From Algoriphagus chordae (GTDB lineage: Bacteria > Bacteroidota > Bacteroidia > Cytophagales > Cyclobacteriaceae): a stretch of 64,000 nt of DNA. The notes beneath the pieces are model-generated. The model was not told the DNA's origin and did not search any database. It was given only the letters and a program-made list of their open reading frames with translations. Shown one piece after another: positions 1-8,375 of this stretch. The DNA is taken from NCBI RefSeq assembly GCF_003254055.1, contig NZ_QKZT01000005.1, positions 206,829 to 270,828 of the forward strand, read 5' to 3'. A program made the position numbers and the translations under genes. The stretch's first letter is position 1, and each line of letters starts with the position of its first letter.

Positions 1-932
1 TCATGGAAAATACCATTGTTTAATACCAGACGCATGGATTTACGATTGGGCAAAGCTTGAAATGCCAGAAATCCCTCTGAAGCTAAATAAGTTTCCAAGT
101 ACAAAATCGGCTTGCCCAAGAGCTTCTCAAAGCCTTTCCTATAGGGCTCAAAGGAAACTCCTCCATGCACGAAAATCTGAAGGTTTGGCCAGATCTCATG
201 GATATTAGACACCTGATATCTTTCAATGATTTTTTCTATCAAAATCTGAAGCCAAGCAGGAACTCCAACGATAATCCCAATATCCCAAGCCTGAGCATTC
301 TCCACGATCTGATCTAGTTTATCTCCCCAGTTTTTACTTCGAGAAATCTTTTTGCCTGGCTTATAAAAGCGCTGAAACCAAATAGGTAAACGACCTGTAG
401 TAATACCACTCAGATCTCCAGAGAAATAGGTGCCATTAAAATCCAAATCGGTACTACCGCCTAGCATCAAAATCCCTTTGGTCAAAAGCGAGGCAGGCAA
501 GTCATATTTGGATAGCGAAAGAATCTGACGCACACCAGTTTTACGAATGGCTTTCACCATATCATTAGTAATAGGAATGAACTTGGAAGTAGCGCCTGAA
601 GTCCCACTGCTCAGCGCAAAATATCTGACCGGACCCGGCCAGGTGACATTAGGTATTCCTTTTAGTAGTTTGAACCACCATTCTGCATGAATGCTGTCGT
701 AATCGTATATCGGAACCTGATTTTTGTATCGATCATAAAACTCATCTTCTCCCCGCCGAAAACCTTTGAGAATAGCAGGGAAATCATACTTTTTACCAAT
801 CTCTGTTCCAGATGCTTGAATCAACAATTTCTTCAATTCCTGACGTTGGAGTTCCAATGGATGAGAGTACTCTTGTTCCAGACTCTCTCTCAGGCGAATG
901 CCTTTTTTTAGCAAAGTACTAATGATCGCCAT
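1..932 (-). CDS. GH3 auxin-responsive promoter family protein (3' end beyond window)
   Basis: The reading frame opens at an ATG whose complement is at 930-932 and runs off the left edge, giving about 310 N-terminal residues. It carries the adenylate-forming signature SSGTSGATSK near residues 108-117, followed by FIPIT and a block reading GSTDLDFNGTYFSGDLSG, which fit bacterial GH3-family acyl-acid-amido synthetase-like proteins of about 500 aa. Plant members conjugate amino acids to acyl acids through an acyl-adenylate; the bacterial substrate is not known, so no reaction is assigned. It is divergent from yggS with a 47-bp gap. The C-terminal domain cannot be judged. Confidence 0.85.
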   Translation of the reverse strand, partial: MAIISTLLKKGIRLRESLEQEYSHPLELQRQELKKLLIQASGTEIGKKYDFPAILKGFRRGEDEFYDRYKNQVPIYDYDSIHAEWWFKLLKGIPNVTWPGPVRYFALSSGTSGATSKFIPITNDMVKAIRKTGVRQILSLSKYDLPASLLTKGILMLGGSTDLDFNGTYFSGDLSGITTGRLPIWFQRFYKPGKKISRSKNWGDKLDQIVENAQAWDIGIIVGVPAWLQILIEKIIERYQVSNIHEIWPNLQIFVHGGVSFEPYRKGFEKLLGKPILYLETYLASEGFLAFQALPNRKSMRLVLNNGIFH

Positions 933-939
933 ATCTTTG
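932..939 (+). promoter_or_regulatory. Candidate -7 box (TAnnTTTG) for yggS
   Basis: TATCTTTG matches the Bacteroidota -7 consensus TAnnTTTG and lies 40 bp before the yggS ATG. No convincing -33 TTG element is seen at the usual distance, so this is a candidate only. Confidence 0.35.
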
Positions 940-979
940 TTTTAGGCATTTTGGAAAAAGTAAAGCATAAAAATAGAAA

Positions 980-1648
980 ATGGACATCAAAGCCAACCTT
1001 CAAGAAGTAAAAAAAACATTCTTAAATCAAGATTGCCAACTGGTAGCAGTAAGCAAAACCAAACCACTCGAGGATCTAAAAGTGGCTTACGCGGCAGGAA
1101 TTCGTGATTTTGGAGAGAACAAAGTACAGGAACTTCAGGCTAAACAACCCGAAATGCCCAGTGATGTCAACTGGCACATGATCGGTCACTTACAAAGCAA
1201 TAAGGTCAAATACATCGCTCCCTTCGTCTATCTGATCCATGGAGTGGATTCTTTCAAGCTTCTCAGAGAAATCAATAAACAAGGAAAAAAGCTTGATAGA
1301 AAGATTAATGTGCTGCTGCAAATGCACATAGCTGAAGAAGAAACCAAGTTCGGTTTTGACCAAAATGAATTGAATGAGATGCTGAACAATACTGACTTTA
1401 AGAGCCTAACACATGTAAAGATCAAAGGGCTAATGGGCATGGCTACTTTTACCGAAAATATAGATCAGGTAAGAAAAGAATTCAAAAGCCTCAAAACACT
1501 TTTCGATGAACTGAAAGCTCAAGCGCTTCCAGAATTCATCCAATTAACAGATATCTCTATGGGAATGAGTGGTGATTACCTGATCGCTCAGGAAGAAGGA
1601 AGTACGATGGTGAGGATTGGCTCGGCTATTTTTGGAGGGAGGAGTTGA
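980..1648 (+). CDS. yggS: YggS/PROSC family pyridoxal phosphate homeostasis protein
   Basis: This 222-aa protein matches the YggS family in length and motifs. K26 in AVSKTKP is the expected PLP-binding lysine, followed by FGENKVQE (about 45-52), NWHMIGHLQSNK, and a C-terminal MGMSGDYLIA with the phosphate-binding MVRIGSAIFG. The family binds PLP in a TIM-barrel fold, has no known enzymatic turnover, and keeps vitamin B6 and amino-acid pools balanced. It is cytoplasmic and stands as a single gene, divergent from the GH3 gene and convergent with the NtrC-type regulator. Confidence 0.93.
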   Translation: MDIKANLQEVKKTFLNQDCQLVAVSKTKPLEDLKVAYAAGIRDFGENKVQELQAKQPEMPSDVNWHMIGHLQSNKVKYIAPFVYLIHGVDSFKLLREINKQGKKLDRKINVLLQMHIAEEETKFGFDQNELNEMLNNTDFKSLTHVKIKGLMGMATFTENIDQVRKEFKSLKTLFDELKAQALPEFIQLTDISMGMSGDYLIAQEEGSTMVRIGSAIFGGRS

Positions 1649-1785
1649 TAATGGGTGTTGGTTATTCGTTATTCGTTGTTGGTTGTTGGTTATTGGTTAT
1701 TTAGGAATCTAAATATTTGGGTTTTAGGTATAGCTGTATAGCTAATGAGCTGAGTTGATTGAGCAATTATCACCCAAAAAAGGGC

Positions 1786-1814
1786 ATAAAAAAATCCGGA
1801 ACTAGGTCCGGATT
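1786..1814 (-). terminator. Rho-independent terminator of the NtrC-type regulator
   Basis: A perfect 8-bp stem AATCCGGA/TCCGGATT (1793-1800 and 1807-1814, loop of 6) is followed on the minus strand by a run of T. It lies just past the stop of the minus-strand regulator. Confidence 0.85.
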
Positions 1815-1832
1815 AAGGTAAGTGCAACTTTT

Positions 1833-3245
1833 CTACAAATCGTACTGCTTCATTTTATTGAAGAGTGTTTTGCGATCTATGCCTAATTGTTTGGCAGCTT
1901 GAGTTCTATTGTATTTGACTTCTTCAAGGACTTTTTTCAATACCTCAGCTTCAGCTTCAGCAGCAGCATTTTTTAGATTCAAAGGCATTTTACTTGCTCT
2001 ATTTTCTGACTTGTCAGAGTCTGAATCCGTGAAATTAAATTTCTGTGAATAAACGATTTCTGGTGGAAGTGCCGAAACTGACATCTTGCCTCCATCGGTC
2101 AGAAGTGTTGCTCTACGGATTACATTGAGCATCTCTCGCAAGTTACCTGGCCATGGATATTCTTTTAGTACATCCATCACCTGCTCCTCAAAGCCAAATA
2201 CTTTCTTATTCAATTCGGCATTGGAAAGCTCCAAGAAATGGTAAGCAAATGCTTCAATATCCGCCTTTCTATTCCTTAAAGGCGGAACAGTGATACTAAA
2301 TTCATTGAATCTAAAATACAGATCTTCTCTAAACTTCCCTTCAGAGACAGCCTTTCTCAAGTCTTCATTGGAAGCTACCAGAATTCTCACATCAATGGAT
2401 TTATCCTTAGTTCCTCCGATTCTTCTTAGCTTTCGCTCCTGAACCAATCTGAGTAGTCCAACCTGAGTTTCGTAAGATAGATTAGAGATTTCATCTAAAA
2501 AGATTGTACCTCCATCAGCCAATTCAAATTGCCCAGGCTTCTCTGTCAGAGCTCCGGTAAAAGATCCTTTTTCATGCCCCCAAAGCTCACTTCCTGCTAG
2601 CTCTTTAGTCAATGCGCCACAATCCACCGCGATAAATGGTTTTCCTGCACGCTCACTTTGATCATGTATAGTTCGAGCTATATTTTCCTTACCTGCTCCA
2701 CTTTCTCCGTAGATCACGACGCTTAGGCTAGTCGGTGCTACTAAGGCTACTTCCTTGTACAATTTTTTTGACTCTGCTCCTGTACCTTTTAGGTACTTGG
2801 AGTCAGCCTTTTGGCTTTCGGTATCAGTTTCTTTTTTGAGTTGAGTAGCCTTTGTGAAAGTTTGAGATTTGGATTTGCTGGCTTTGGATGCGGCTAATGC
2901 CCTTTCTATCAGGTTGATTATTTCATCTGGAATCAGTGGTTTGGTCACATAGTCAAATGCGCCATTTTTTATCACTTCCACTGCAATTTTCACATCGGCA
3001 TAACCTGTAATTATCGCCACTTGCGTACCAGGAGACATCTCTCTTACCTTCATCAGCACATCTCTACCTTCCATATCCCGCAACTTGAAGTCACAGAAAA
3101 TAAGGTCGAAAAATGTTTTTTTGACCATATCCAGGCCGTTTTTTCCTGAAATTGTAGTTTCTACATCGTAGCCCTTCTTAGTGAGAAATCGCTCCAGAAG
3201 TTGACAGATATCTATATTATCATCAATTACGAGAATCTTAGCCAT
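1833..3245 (-). CDS. Sigma-54-dependent response regulator, NtrC family
   Basis: Three domains are visible in 470 aa. The receiver (1-120) has phospho-acceptor D52, T80 and K102. The AAA+ sigma-54 activator domain (about 155-390) has Walker A GESGAGKE at 180-187 and Walker B TIFLDE at 247-252. The C-terminal Fis-type helix-turn-helix is at about 446-470. The sigma-54 contact loop reads GSFTGA (227-232) rather than the usual GAFTGA. It should activate sigma-54 promoters on phosphorylation by a partner kinase; none is encoded directly beside it. It lies 3 bp downstream of a single-domain receiver gene, so the two are probably co-transcribed. A strong terminator follows. Confidence 0.93.
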   Translation of the reverse strand: MAKILVIDDNIDICQLLERFLTKKGYDVETTISGKNGLDMVKKTFFDLIFCDFKLRDMEGRDVLMKVREMSPGTQVAIITGYADVKIAVEVIKNGAFDYVTKPLIPDEIINLIERALAASKASKSKSQTFTKATQLKKETDTESQKADSKYLKGTGAESKKLYKEVALVAPTSLSVVIYGESGAGKENIARTIHDQSERAGKPFIAVDCGALTKELAGSELWGHEKGSFTGALTEKPGQFELADGGTIFLDEISNLSYETQVGLLRLVQERKLRRIGGTKDKSIDVRILVASNEDLRKAVSEGKFREDLYFRFNEFSITVPPLRNRKADIEAFAYHFLELSNAELNKKVFGFEEQVMDVLKEYPWPGNLREMLNVIRRATLLTDGGKMSVSALPPEIVYSQKFNFTDSDSDKSENRASKMPLNLKNAAAEAEAEVLKKVLEEVKYNRTQAAKQLGIDRKTLFNKMKQYDL

Positions 3246-3248
3246 GAT

Positions 3249-3629
3249 TTACTTGGTGTTGTTTGAGTTTAATAATTGACTCTGGACTACCTGATCCAGT
3301 CGCGCAATATTGAATGGTTTACTAAGGAAGTCTAAAGCTCCATTTTGGATTGCTTCCATTTTCACTTCATTATGATCAAAGGCACTCATCATGATCACTT
3401 TGGACTTCAGCTTTCCTGAATTGATATACTTGAGTTCGTTCAAGCCATTACCATCAGGAAGGTTTACATCCAAAAAGACTAATTCAGGTTGGGATTCATT
3501 GAACATTTTTCTACCCTCTTTCAGTGTGCCTGCTGCCAATACTGAGAAACCAATTCTTCCTAGGAACCTAGATAAAAGTGCTCTGATTTCAGGTTCATCA
3601 TCTATTACAAGGATTCGATTATTCTTCAT
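3249..3629 (-). CDS. Single-domain response regulator (CheY-like receiver)
   Basis: The protein is a lone receiver domain: acidic pair DDE after the first strand (ILVIDDE), phospho-acceptor D54 in VFLDVNLPDG, and the conserved lysine in FLSKPF. No output domain follows, so it probably acts by protein contact or in a phosphorelay. I chose the ATG at 3629 because it leaves the usual few residues before the first beta strand; the frame is open upstream to 3689, which would add 20 unconserved residues. Only 3 bp separate it from the NtrC-type regulator downstream, suggesting a two-gene operon. Confidence 0.85.
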   Translation of the reverse strand: MKNNRILVIDDEPEIRALLSRFLGRIGFSVLAAGTLKEGRKMFNESQPELVFLDVNLPDGNGLNELKYINSGKLKSKVIMMSAFDHNEVKMEAIQNGALDFLSKPFNIARLDQVVQSQLLNSNNTK

Positions 3630-3707
3630 CACATGGTTATCTACTCTGGTCAAGACAGGGATACATTTTTCATAAGTTGGGTTATTCAAATATCTGAGGT
3701 TATGTAA

Positions 3708-3738
3708 GAAAAGGTGCAGCTAAAGGCCACACCTTTTC
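3708..3738 (-). terminator. Hairpin terminator after the ytxH-like gene
   Basis: A 9-bp stem GAAAAGGTG/CACCTTTTC with a 13-nt loop lies 19 bp past the stop of the minus-strand YtxH gene. The U-tract is short, so strength is uncertain. Confidence 0.55.
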
Positions 3739-3756
3739 AAAATTCTAAACCTATTT

Positions 3757-4008
3757 CTATTTCACTTTATCTACTTTTTCTTTGGCAGACTGGAGTGCTG
3801 TTTTAGTAGCTTCCAGGCCTTCTGATTTCACTTCCAATAGCTTGGTCTTCAAGTCGCCAATGATAGTTTGGAAATCTCCCAATAAGTTATTCAACTTTTC
3901 TTTTTGAGGTCCAAAATCATCCTTGTTCTTATAAAGATATGCTCCTACCATTGCGCCTGTTACTAGTCCGCTGAGCCAAAGGGTTTTGTTTATTGCTGAT
4001 TTATTCAT
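3757..4008 (-). CDS. YtxH domain-containing small membrane protein
   Basis: The 83-aa product has one N-terminal membrane segment (about 9-26, with the glycine-rich pattern LVTGAMVGAYLYKNK) followed by a charged, probably coiled amphipathic tail. This is the layout of YtxH proteins, which are general-stress associated in several bacteria; the molecular role is not known. It lies 33 bp downstream of a csbD-like gene and near an Lmo0937-like gene, which suggests a small envelope-stress or general-stress group read on the minus strand. Confidence 0.8.
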   Translation of the reverse strand: MNKSAINKTLWLSGLVTGAMVGAYLYKNKDDFGPQKEKLNNLLGDFQTIIGDLKTKLLEVKSEGLEATKTALQSAKEKVDKVK

Positions 4009-4041
4009 TGTGTTTGTAGTTGTAACTGTTAGAGTTGAGTT

Positions 4042-4227
4042 TCAGATTCCATTAATTTCCTCGAGGATCTCTTCTTTGGTCTTGCCCACTTTTTTCTGTA
4101 GGCGACCCCAAAGTTCATCTTCCTTACCTTCTGCAAAAGTCAAATCGTCTTCGGTTAGTTCACCGTACTGTTGTTTCAATTTACCTTTGAGAACGTTCCA
4201 ATTTCCTTTTATTTCTGTAATATTCAT
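4042..4227 (-). CDS. CsbD family stress protein
   Basis: The 61-aa protein has the CsbD family layout: it starts with MNITEIKGNWNVLKGKLKQQ, continues with an acidic GELTEDDLTFAEGKEDELWG block and ends with an amphipathic helix. CsbD proteins are small, charged and induced under general or phosphate stress; their function is unknown. It is followed closely by the YtxH gene on the same strand. Confidence 0.9.
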   Translation of the reverse strand: MNITEIKGNWNVLKGKLKQQYGELTEDDLTFAEGKEDELWGRLQKKVGKTKEEILEEINGI

Positions 4228-4282
4228 GGCTTGGTTGGTTTAGAGTTTCAAAATTCAATGCTTAGATTTCCACTATGCGAAA

Positions 4283-4435
4283 CTAGACGCCTCGCCCAGA
4301 AATCAATCTGAATAGCACAGCGATGACAGCTAATACTAATAATACATGAATCAATCCTCCTGCGCTATAGGCGAATACTCCGACTAGCCAGCCGATCAAA
4401 AGAATTACTGCGATGAAATACAATAAAGAACTCAT
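4283..4435 (-). CDS. Lmo0937-like (DUF5670) small membrane protein
   Basis: An open frame of 50 aa runs from the ATG complement at 4433-4435 to the stop at 4283-4285. It reads as two hydrophobic helices (about 4-22 and 27-44) joined by FAYSAGGLIH, the hallmark of the Lmo0937/DUF5670 family of tiny membrane proteins, and ends with LFRLISGRGV. Function is unknown. It is the first of three small stress-type genes in a row on the minus strand (this gene, CsbD, YtxH), 55 bp before csbD. Confidence 0.85.
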   Translation of the reverse strand: MSSLLYFIAVILLIGWLVGVFAYSAGGLIHVLLVLAVIAVLFRLISGRGV

Positions 4436-4599
4436 AGTTTTGGTGTTTAGGTTGTTTGATTAATTTATATCTGTTAGTTCAACAGGCATGCCCTATTTTA
4501 ACAAATCATCAAAAGCAGGGTTAATCAGGTCATATAAGCCTTTAAATCTATTTAAGCACCAAGTTGCTACTAGTAAACACAAACTTAACGAGTAATTAA

Positions 4600-4616
4600 T
4601 TCCCCATGTGGGGGAA
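4600..4616 (+). promoter_or_regulatory. Hairpin close to the kinase start codon
   Basis: TTCCCC and GGGGAA form a 6-bp G+C-rich hairpin with a 5-nt loop, ending 8 bp before the ATG of the histidine kinase. It could hinder ribosome access; the role is inferred from position only. Confidence 0.3.
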
Positions 4617-4624
4617 ATATCCAA

Positions 4625-6064
4625 ATGAAAAACGAACAAAACCCATCCATACGTCAAGTCAAAATCTACTCGATCGTAACGCTTGTCCTAATTATTATAG
4701 GATCTGCTGTTTCCTATTGGACTGCAGATCGTATAGAATATTATACCACTGGGGTGATGCATACTTCCGATGTTCTTCAGCGAACGGGAGAACTATATTC
4801 AAGTATTCTTGAAAGGGAAACCAATATCAGAGGATATGTACTGACTGGAAACCCAGAGTTTTTGAGCCATTACAATCAATCTAATGTGGATGCTGAACGT
4901 CTTTTGACTCAGCTACAAGCACTGACAATGAATAATGGTCAGCAGCAAAACAACATTGAAGAGCTTAGAGGGCTTATAAATTCTAGAGTAAGGACATTTG
5001 ATGCTTCCATAGCCTATATGGAGACAAATGGTAATCTAGAAGGCTTTATAGATCCTAACAAAGTAAATAACGCTTTGATTGGCTATAAAATGATCAAGGA
5101 AGTCGTTTTACGGATCAATGATGTAGAGAACAAACTTTTCCAAAAAACCAATCAGAGCTTGTTCAATAACATAAACGCCTTACCCTTTATAGTTGGACTT
5201 ATTTCGGTTTTCTCTATTACTATCGGACTTGTGACCTTTTTCTCGATTTACCAATACAACAAGGCGCAGCTTGCGGCACATGAAAAAATCACCTTGTTTC
5301 AGCAAAAACTCAGAGATCAAATCAAACTCCTTGATGACTCAAATAAGGAATTGGAGCAATTTGCCTATGTCGCTTCTCATGATTTGCAGGAACCTCTACG
5401 CAAAATCACAGCTTTCTCAGATCTGCTCAATGAGCAATACAAAGATAAACTAGAAGGTGATGGAGATTTATATTTAAATAGAATCACGGCTTCAGCAGTT
5501 CGAATGAGGCGATTAATAACTGATTTATTGGAATACAGTAGAGCAGGTAAAATTGACAATGAAAATATAAAAACTGTTAAACTATCGAAAACCATTTCTG
5601 AGATTATAGAGGACTATGAAATAGCCATCCAGGAAAAATCAGCGGCGATATCTCTAGGTAAATTGCCTAAGGTAAAAGGCTCAGAAACAGAATTTCGCCA
5701 GGTGTTTCAAAATTTAATTTCAAATTCTCTGAAATTTTCTAAACCAAATCTTAATCCAGTTGTTACCATCAATTCTGAGAAAGCAAATCAAGAACTCATC
5801 CATAAATTCCCAACACTTGATACCTCTAAAAGCTACCATTTAATTAAAGTATCAGACAACGGGATAGGCTTTAATAAGGAACATGCAGATAGAATCTTCT
5901 CCATCTTCCAAAGGTTACATGGCAAGAAAGAATATGAGGGAACTGGAATTGGCCTTTCTATCGCCCGAAAAATAATAGAGAAAAATGGCGGAGTAATATT
6001 CGCCGAAAGTCAAAAAGATCAGGGATCAATATTCAATATCATATTGCCAGTGATCCAAAAATAA
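4625..6064 (+). CDS. CHASE3-domain sensor histidine kinase
   Basis: The 479-aa protein has two membrane segments (about 14-33 and 187-209) enclosing a helical extracytoplasmic region that contains the CHASE3 pattern ETNIRGYVLTG (about 65-75). A short coiled coil leads to a HisKA domain with phospho-accepting H252 in SHDLQEPL. The HATPase domain follows, with ISNSLKFSKP (N box), SDNGIGF (G1) and GTGIGLSIA (G2). It probably senses an envelope signal and passes phosphate to the receiver proteins encoded next (6159-8060), which are on the same strand with short gaps. Confidence 0.93.
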   Translation: MKNEQNPSIRQVKIYSIVTLVLIIIGSAVSYWTADRIEYYTTGVMHTSDVLQRTGELYSSILERETNIRGYVLTGNPEFLSHYNQSNVDAERLLTQLQALTMNNGQQQNNIEELRGLINSRVRTFDASIAYMETNGNLEGFIDPNKVNNALIGYKMIKEVVLRINDVENKLFQKTNQSLFNNINALPFIVGLISVFSITIGLVTFFSIYQYNKAQLAAHEKITLFQQKLRDQIKLLDDSNKELEQFAYVASHDLQEPLRKITAFSDLLNEQYKDKLEGDGDLYLNRITASAVRMRRLITDLLEYSRAGKIDNENIKTVKLSKTISEIIEDYEIAIQEKSAAISLGKLPKVKGSETEFRQVFQNLISNSLKFSKPNLNPVVTINSEKANQELIHKFPTLDTSKSYHLIKVSDNGIGFNKEHADRIFSIFQRLHGKKEYEGTGIGLSIARKIIEKNGGVIFAESQKDQGSIFNIILPVIQK

Positions 6065-6158
6065 CGGCCTATGGATCAGAAAATAAAAGAGTATATTTAA
6101 TTAATAAAATCGTGCTTATCTTTTCAGCACAATTCAACCCTTGTTCGTCACAGACTAT

Positions 6159-6608
6159 ATGCTCATGTCCTTCGAGAAACCCATCCAGATCCTAGTCGCA
6201 GAAGATGACGAAGACGATAAATTATTAATCCTAAAGGCATTCGAAAGGACTTTGCCTAAGGAAAAAGTCACCTGCGTGGAAGATGGTGAGGCTCTGCTCA
6301 AATATTTGAAGCGAGATCCTCCTTACAACGATCTGGAGAAATACCCTAAACCGGACATTATCCTGCTAGATCTCAATATGCCACGCAAAGATGGCAGAGA
6401 AGCACTTGCTGAAATAAAAAGTATTGACGATCTGAAATCCATACCTGTGATAATTTTCACTACTTCAAATAGTGCTGATGACATTCAGATCACTTATAAA
6501 ATGGGGTCCAGCAGCTTTATCACTAAGCCAGGATCTTTTGAGGAGCTAGTAAAAGTAACTGAAGAAATAGAAAATTACTGGTCAAAAACAGTCTTGTTGC
6601 CAGAGTAA
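6159..6608 (+). CDS. Rcp1-like single-domain response regulator
   Basis: This is a stand-alone receiver of about 149 aa with ILVAEDDEDD after the first strand, phospho-acceptor D71 (ILLDLNMPRKDG) and a conserved FITKPGS lysine. The extended loop RDPPYNDLEKYPKPD before strand 3 is typical of Rcp1-type receivers that pair with phytochrome-like kinases; the kinase just upstream is of that HisKA class. I prefer the ATG at 6159 (a second is at 6165). The frame also opens at a TTG at 6141, which is less likely. It is 6 bp before the next gene, so it is probably in one operon with the two flanking kinases. Confidence 0.88.
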   Translation: MLMSFEKPIQILVAEDDEDDKLLILKAFERTLPKEKVTCVEDGEALLKYLKRDPPYNDLEKYPKPDIILLDLNMPRKDGREALAEIKSIDDLKSIPVIIFTTSNSADDIQITYKMGSSSFITKPGSFEELVKVTEEIENYWSKTVLLPE

Positions 6609-6614
6609 AAAAGT

Positions 6615-8060
6615 ATGATTAGTACAAATACAATAAGAATATTATACGTAGATGATGACCCCGATGATTTCTATCTGGTTTCCAGTCTACTGAAAAAAAT
6701 CGCCGATACTACCTATGAGTTAGAAGGGGCCACCAGCCTCGAAGAAGCTATCCCAAAGCTGGATCAGAACTTCGATGTCTTCCTAGTAGATTACAGACTG
6801 GGCAAGGATACTGGGCTGGAGCTAATTCAAGAAATAAAATCACTCAACAAACATGTTCCAGTAATCATGCTCACAGGCATGAGCACTGGATCTATTGACC
6901 GAGAAGCGCTAACTTATGGTGCATCTGATTACTTGGTAAAAGGTGAATTTGATGCGCACACGCTGGATAGAACACTAAGATACGCCATCCGCGATGCCCA
7001 GTTGATGGAGTCACTTGCAAGTGCTGCGGTCAAATTCCGATCAATTTTCGAACTGGCATCGGATCCATTTCTCTTGATGAATGATGAAGGAAAGATCCTG
7101 GAAGCTAACCCTGCTTTTCTTAAAAAGTTTGGCCATAAGGCGTACGATCCCAGCTCCGACAAAAGCTTCTTCTTCAAAGACCTATTGCCTGAAGTAAGCT
7201 CAGCTCAAGAGCTGGAAAATTTGTTTTTCAAAGGTCAGGAGCTTTATGATATGGAAGCTCTGATGACGGTAAACCATGGACATACCATCAACAGCCTAAT
7301 AAATATTGTAAAGCAGGATGTAAATATTTATCAGGTTTTGATCAAGGACCTAAGCGCCATCAAGGCCAAAGAAGAGGAAGAGCTCAACTTGAAGAAATTT
7401 TCATCTACGGGGAGAATAGCAAGGCTTCTGGCTCATGAGGTCAAAAACCCATTGACAACCATTTTACTTTCCGCAGATCAATTAAACTTGGAACTTCCCG
7501 CAGATGTGCGCGCTGAAAGTGGGGATTTGATAGATGTAATTCGTAGGAATTGTGATCGCATCAACCACCTCGTCACTCAGTTGCTGGACAGCACAAGATT
7601 CACTGAACTGGATGCCAAATCTCATAGCATCAACAGCTTACTGGATGAATCTTTGGAGCAGGTTCAAGATAGAATTGAGTTCAAAGGGATAACAATCGTC
7701 AAGCAGTACCAAACAGATATTTGTGATATTCATGTAGATGGTGAAAAAATAAAAATTGCCTTGATCAATCTGATCGTGAATGCGATAGAAGCAATGCCAG
7801 AAAAGACAGGGAAGCTAATCCTGAAAACAAGTATAAGGAATAACCATTGTAGAATTGAGATCAAGGATAACGGAGAGGGCATTCCAAAAGAAAATATAGA
7901 ACGCCTATTTGAGCCATTCTTTACAAGCAAATCTACTGGATCAGGTCTTGGGCTTACCAATACCCAAAACATAATCCTGAGCCACGGAGGTTCTATTCGA
8001 GTAAAAAGTGAGGTTGGAAAAGGCACTTCATTTCTGATTTCCTTCAATCTTCAGAATTAA
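6615..8060 (+). CDS. Receiver-PAS-histidine kinase hybrid
   Basis: In 481 aa the order is receiver (1-125; YVDDDPDD, D59, T87, K109), a PAS-like sensor (about 140-250), HisKA with H274 in LLAHEVKNPL, and HATPase with LIVNAIEAMP, KDNGEGIP and GSGLGLTNTQ. No membrane segment is seen, so it is probably cytoplasmic. The N-terminal receiver may accept phosphate from the upstream kinase and tune this kinase, forming a relay of three adjacent genes. An intrinsic terminator directly follows, marking the operon end. Confidence 0.92.
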   Translation: MISTNTIRILYVDDDPDDFYLVSSLLKKIADTTYELEGATSLEEAIPKLDQNFDVFLVDYRLGKDTGLELIQEIKSLNKHVPVIMLTGMSTGSIDREALTYGASDYLVKGEFDAHTLDRTLRYAIRDAQLMESLASAAVKFRSIFELASDPFLLMNDEGKILEANPAFLKKFGHKAYDPSSDKSFFFKDLLPEVSSAQELENLFFKGQELYDMEALMTVNHGHTINSLINIVKQDVNIYQVLIKDLSAIKAKEEEELNLKKFSSTGRIARLLAHEVKNPLTTILLSADQLNLELPADVRAESGDLIDVIRRNCDRINHLVTQLLDSTRFTELDAKSHSINSLLDESLEQVQDRIEFKGITIVKQYQTDICDIHVDGEKIKIALINLIVNAIEAMPEKTGKLILKTSIRNNHCRIEIKDNGEGIPKENIERLFEPFFTSKSTGSGLGLTNTQNIILSHGGSIRVKSEVGKGTSFLISFNLQN

Positions 8061-8085
8061 TACTGTGCTACTCATCTAATTTCAG

Positions 8086-8121
8086 ATCCCTTCAAATTTA
8101 GCTTTTGAAGGGATTTTTTTT
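8086..8121 (+). terminator. Rho-independent terminator of the signalling operon
   Basis: A perfect 11-bp stem ATCCCTTCAAA/TTTGAAGGGAT (8086-8096 and 8104-8114) is followed by eight T, 26 bp past the hybrid kinase stop. Confidence 0.93.
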
Positions 8122-8244
8122 ACCTTAAATATCTTCAAGCCCATTAGTAAGAACCTTAATAACTAATCCCTTTTTCTACTTGAAGCATCTGATGCAATTT
8201 GCTACACAGGTACTCATACACCTCTGGTTAATTTGACTGCCAAA

Positions 8245-8373
8245 ATGAATATACTTTCTGAGCCCGGAGTGATTGATTACTTCCTAAGCTATGACAATGA
8301 GAGTAGGCAGTCCTATTTGATTGAGCCAGGAAGATGTGAAACCGAACTAATAATCAGGCCAACAAAAGACTAG
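8245..8373 (+). CDS. Unrecognised 42-aa ORF, possible gene remnant
   Basis: The gap 8122-8375 holds an open frame with an ATG at 8245 and a stop at 8371-8373, two bases before the next ATG. Its ending SYLIEPGRCETELIIRPTKD looks protein-like, and the same frame is open upstream without a start back to 8167. It could be a small gene, or the tail of a gene that has lost its 5' part. I do not recognise it, and a chance frame is possible. Confidence 0.25.
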   Translation: MNILSEPGVIDYFLSYDNESRQSYLIEPGRCETELIIRPTKD

Positions 8374-8375
8374 TA

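Noticed and set aside
687..911. 74-aa plus-strand ORF
   Set aside because: It is an antisense shadow of the GH3-family gene, whose minus-strand frame has clear motifs.
1655..1700. GTTGGTTATTCG-like low-complexity stretch after yggS (similar at 38347-38373)
   Set aside because: It is a short simple repeat seen between genes; no structure or function could be supported.
6141..6158. TTG start for the Rcp1-like receiver
   Set aside because: An ATG at 6159 gives the normal receiver length; the extra residues are not conserved-looking.
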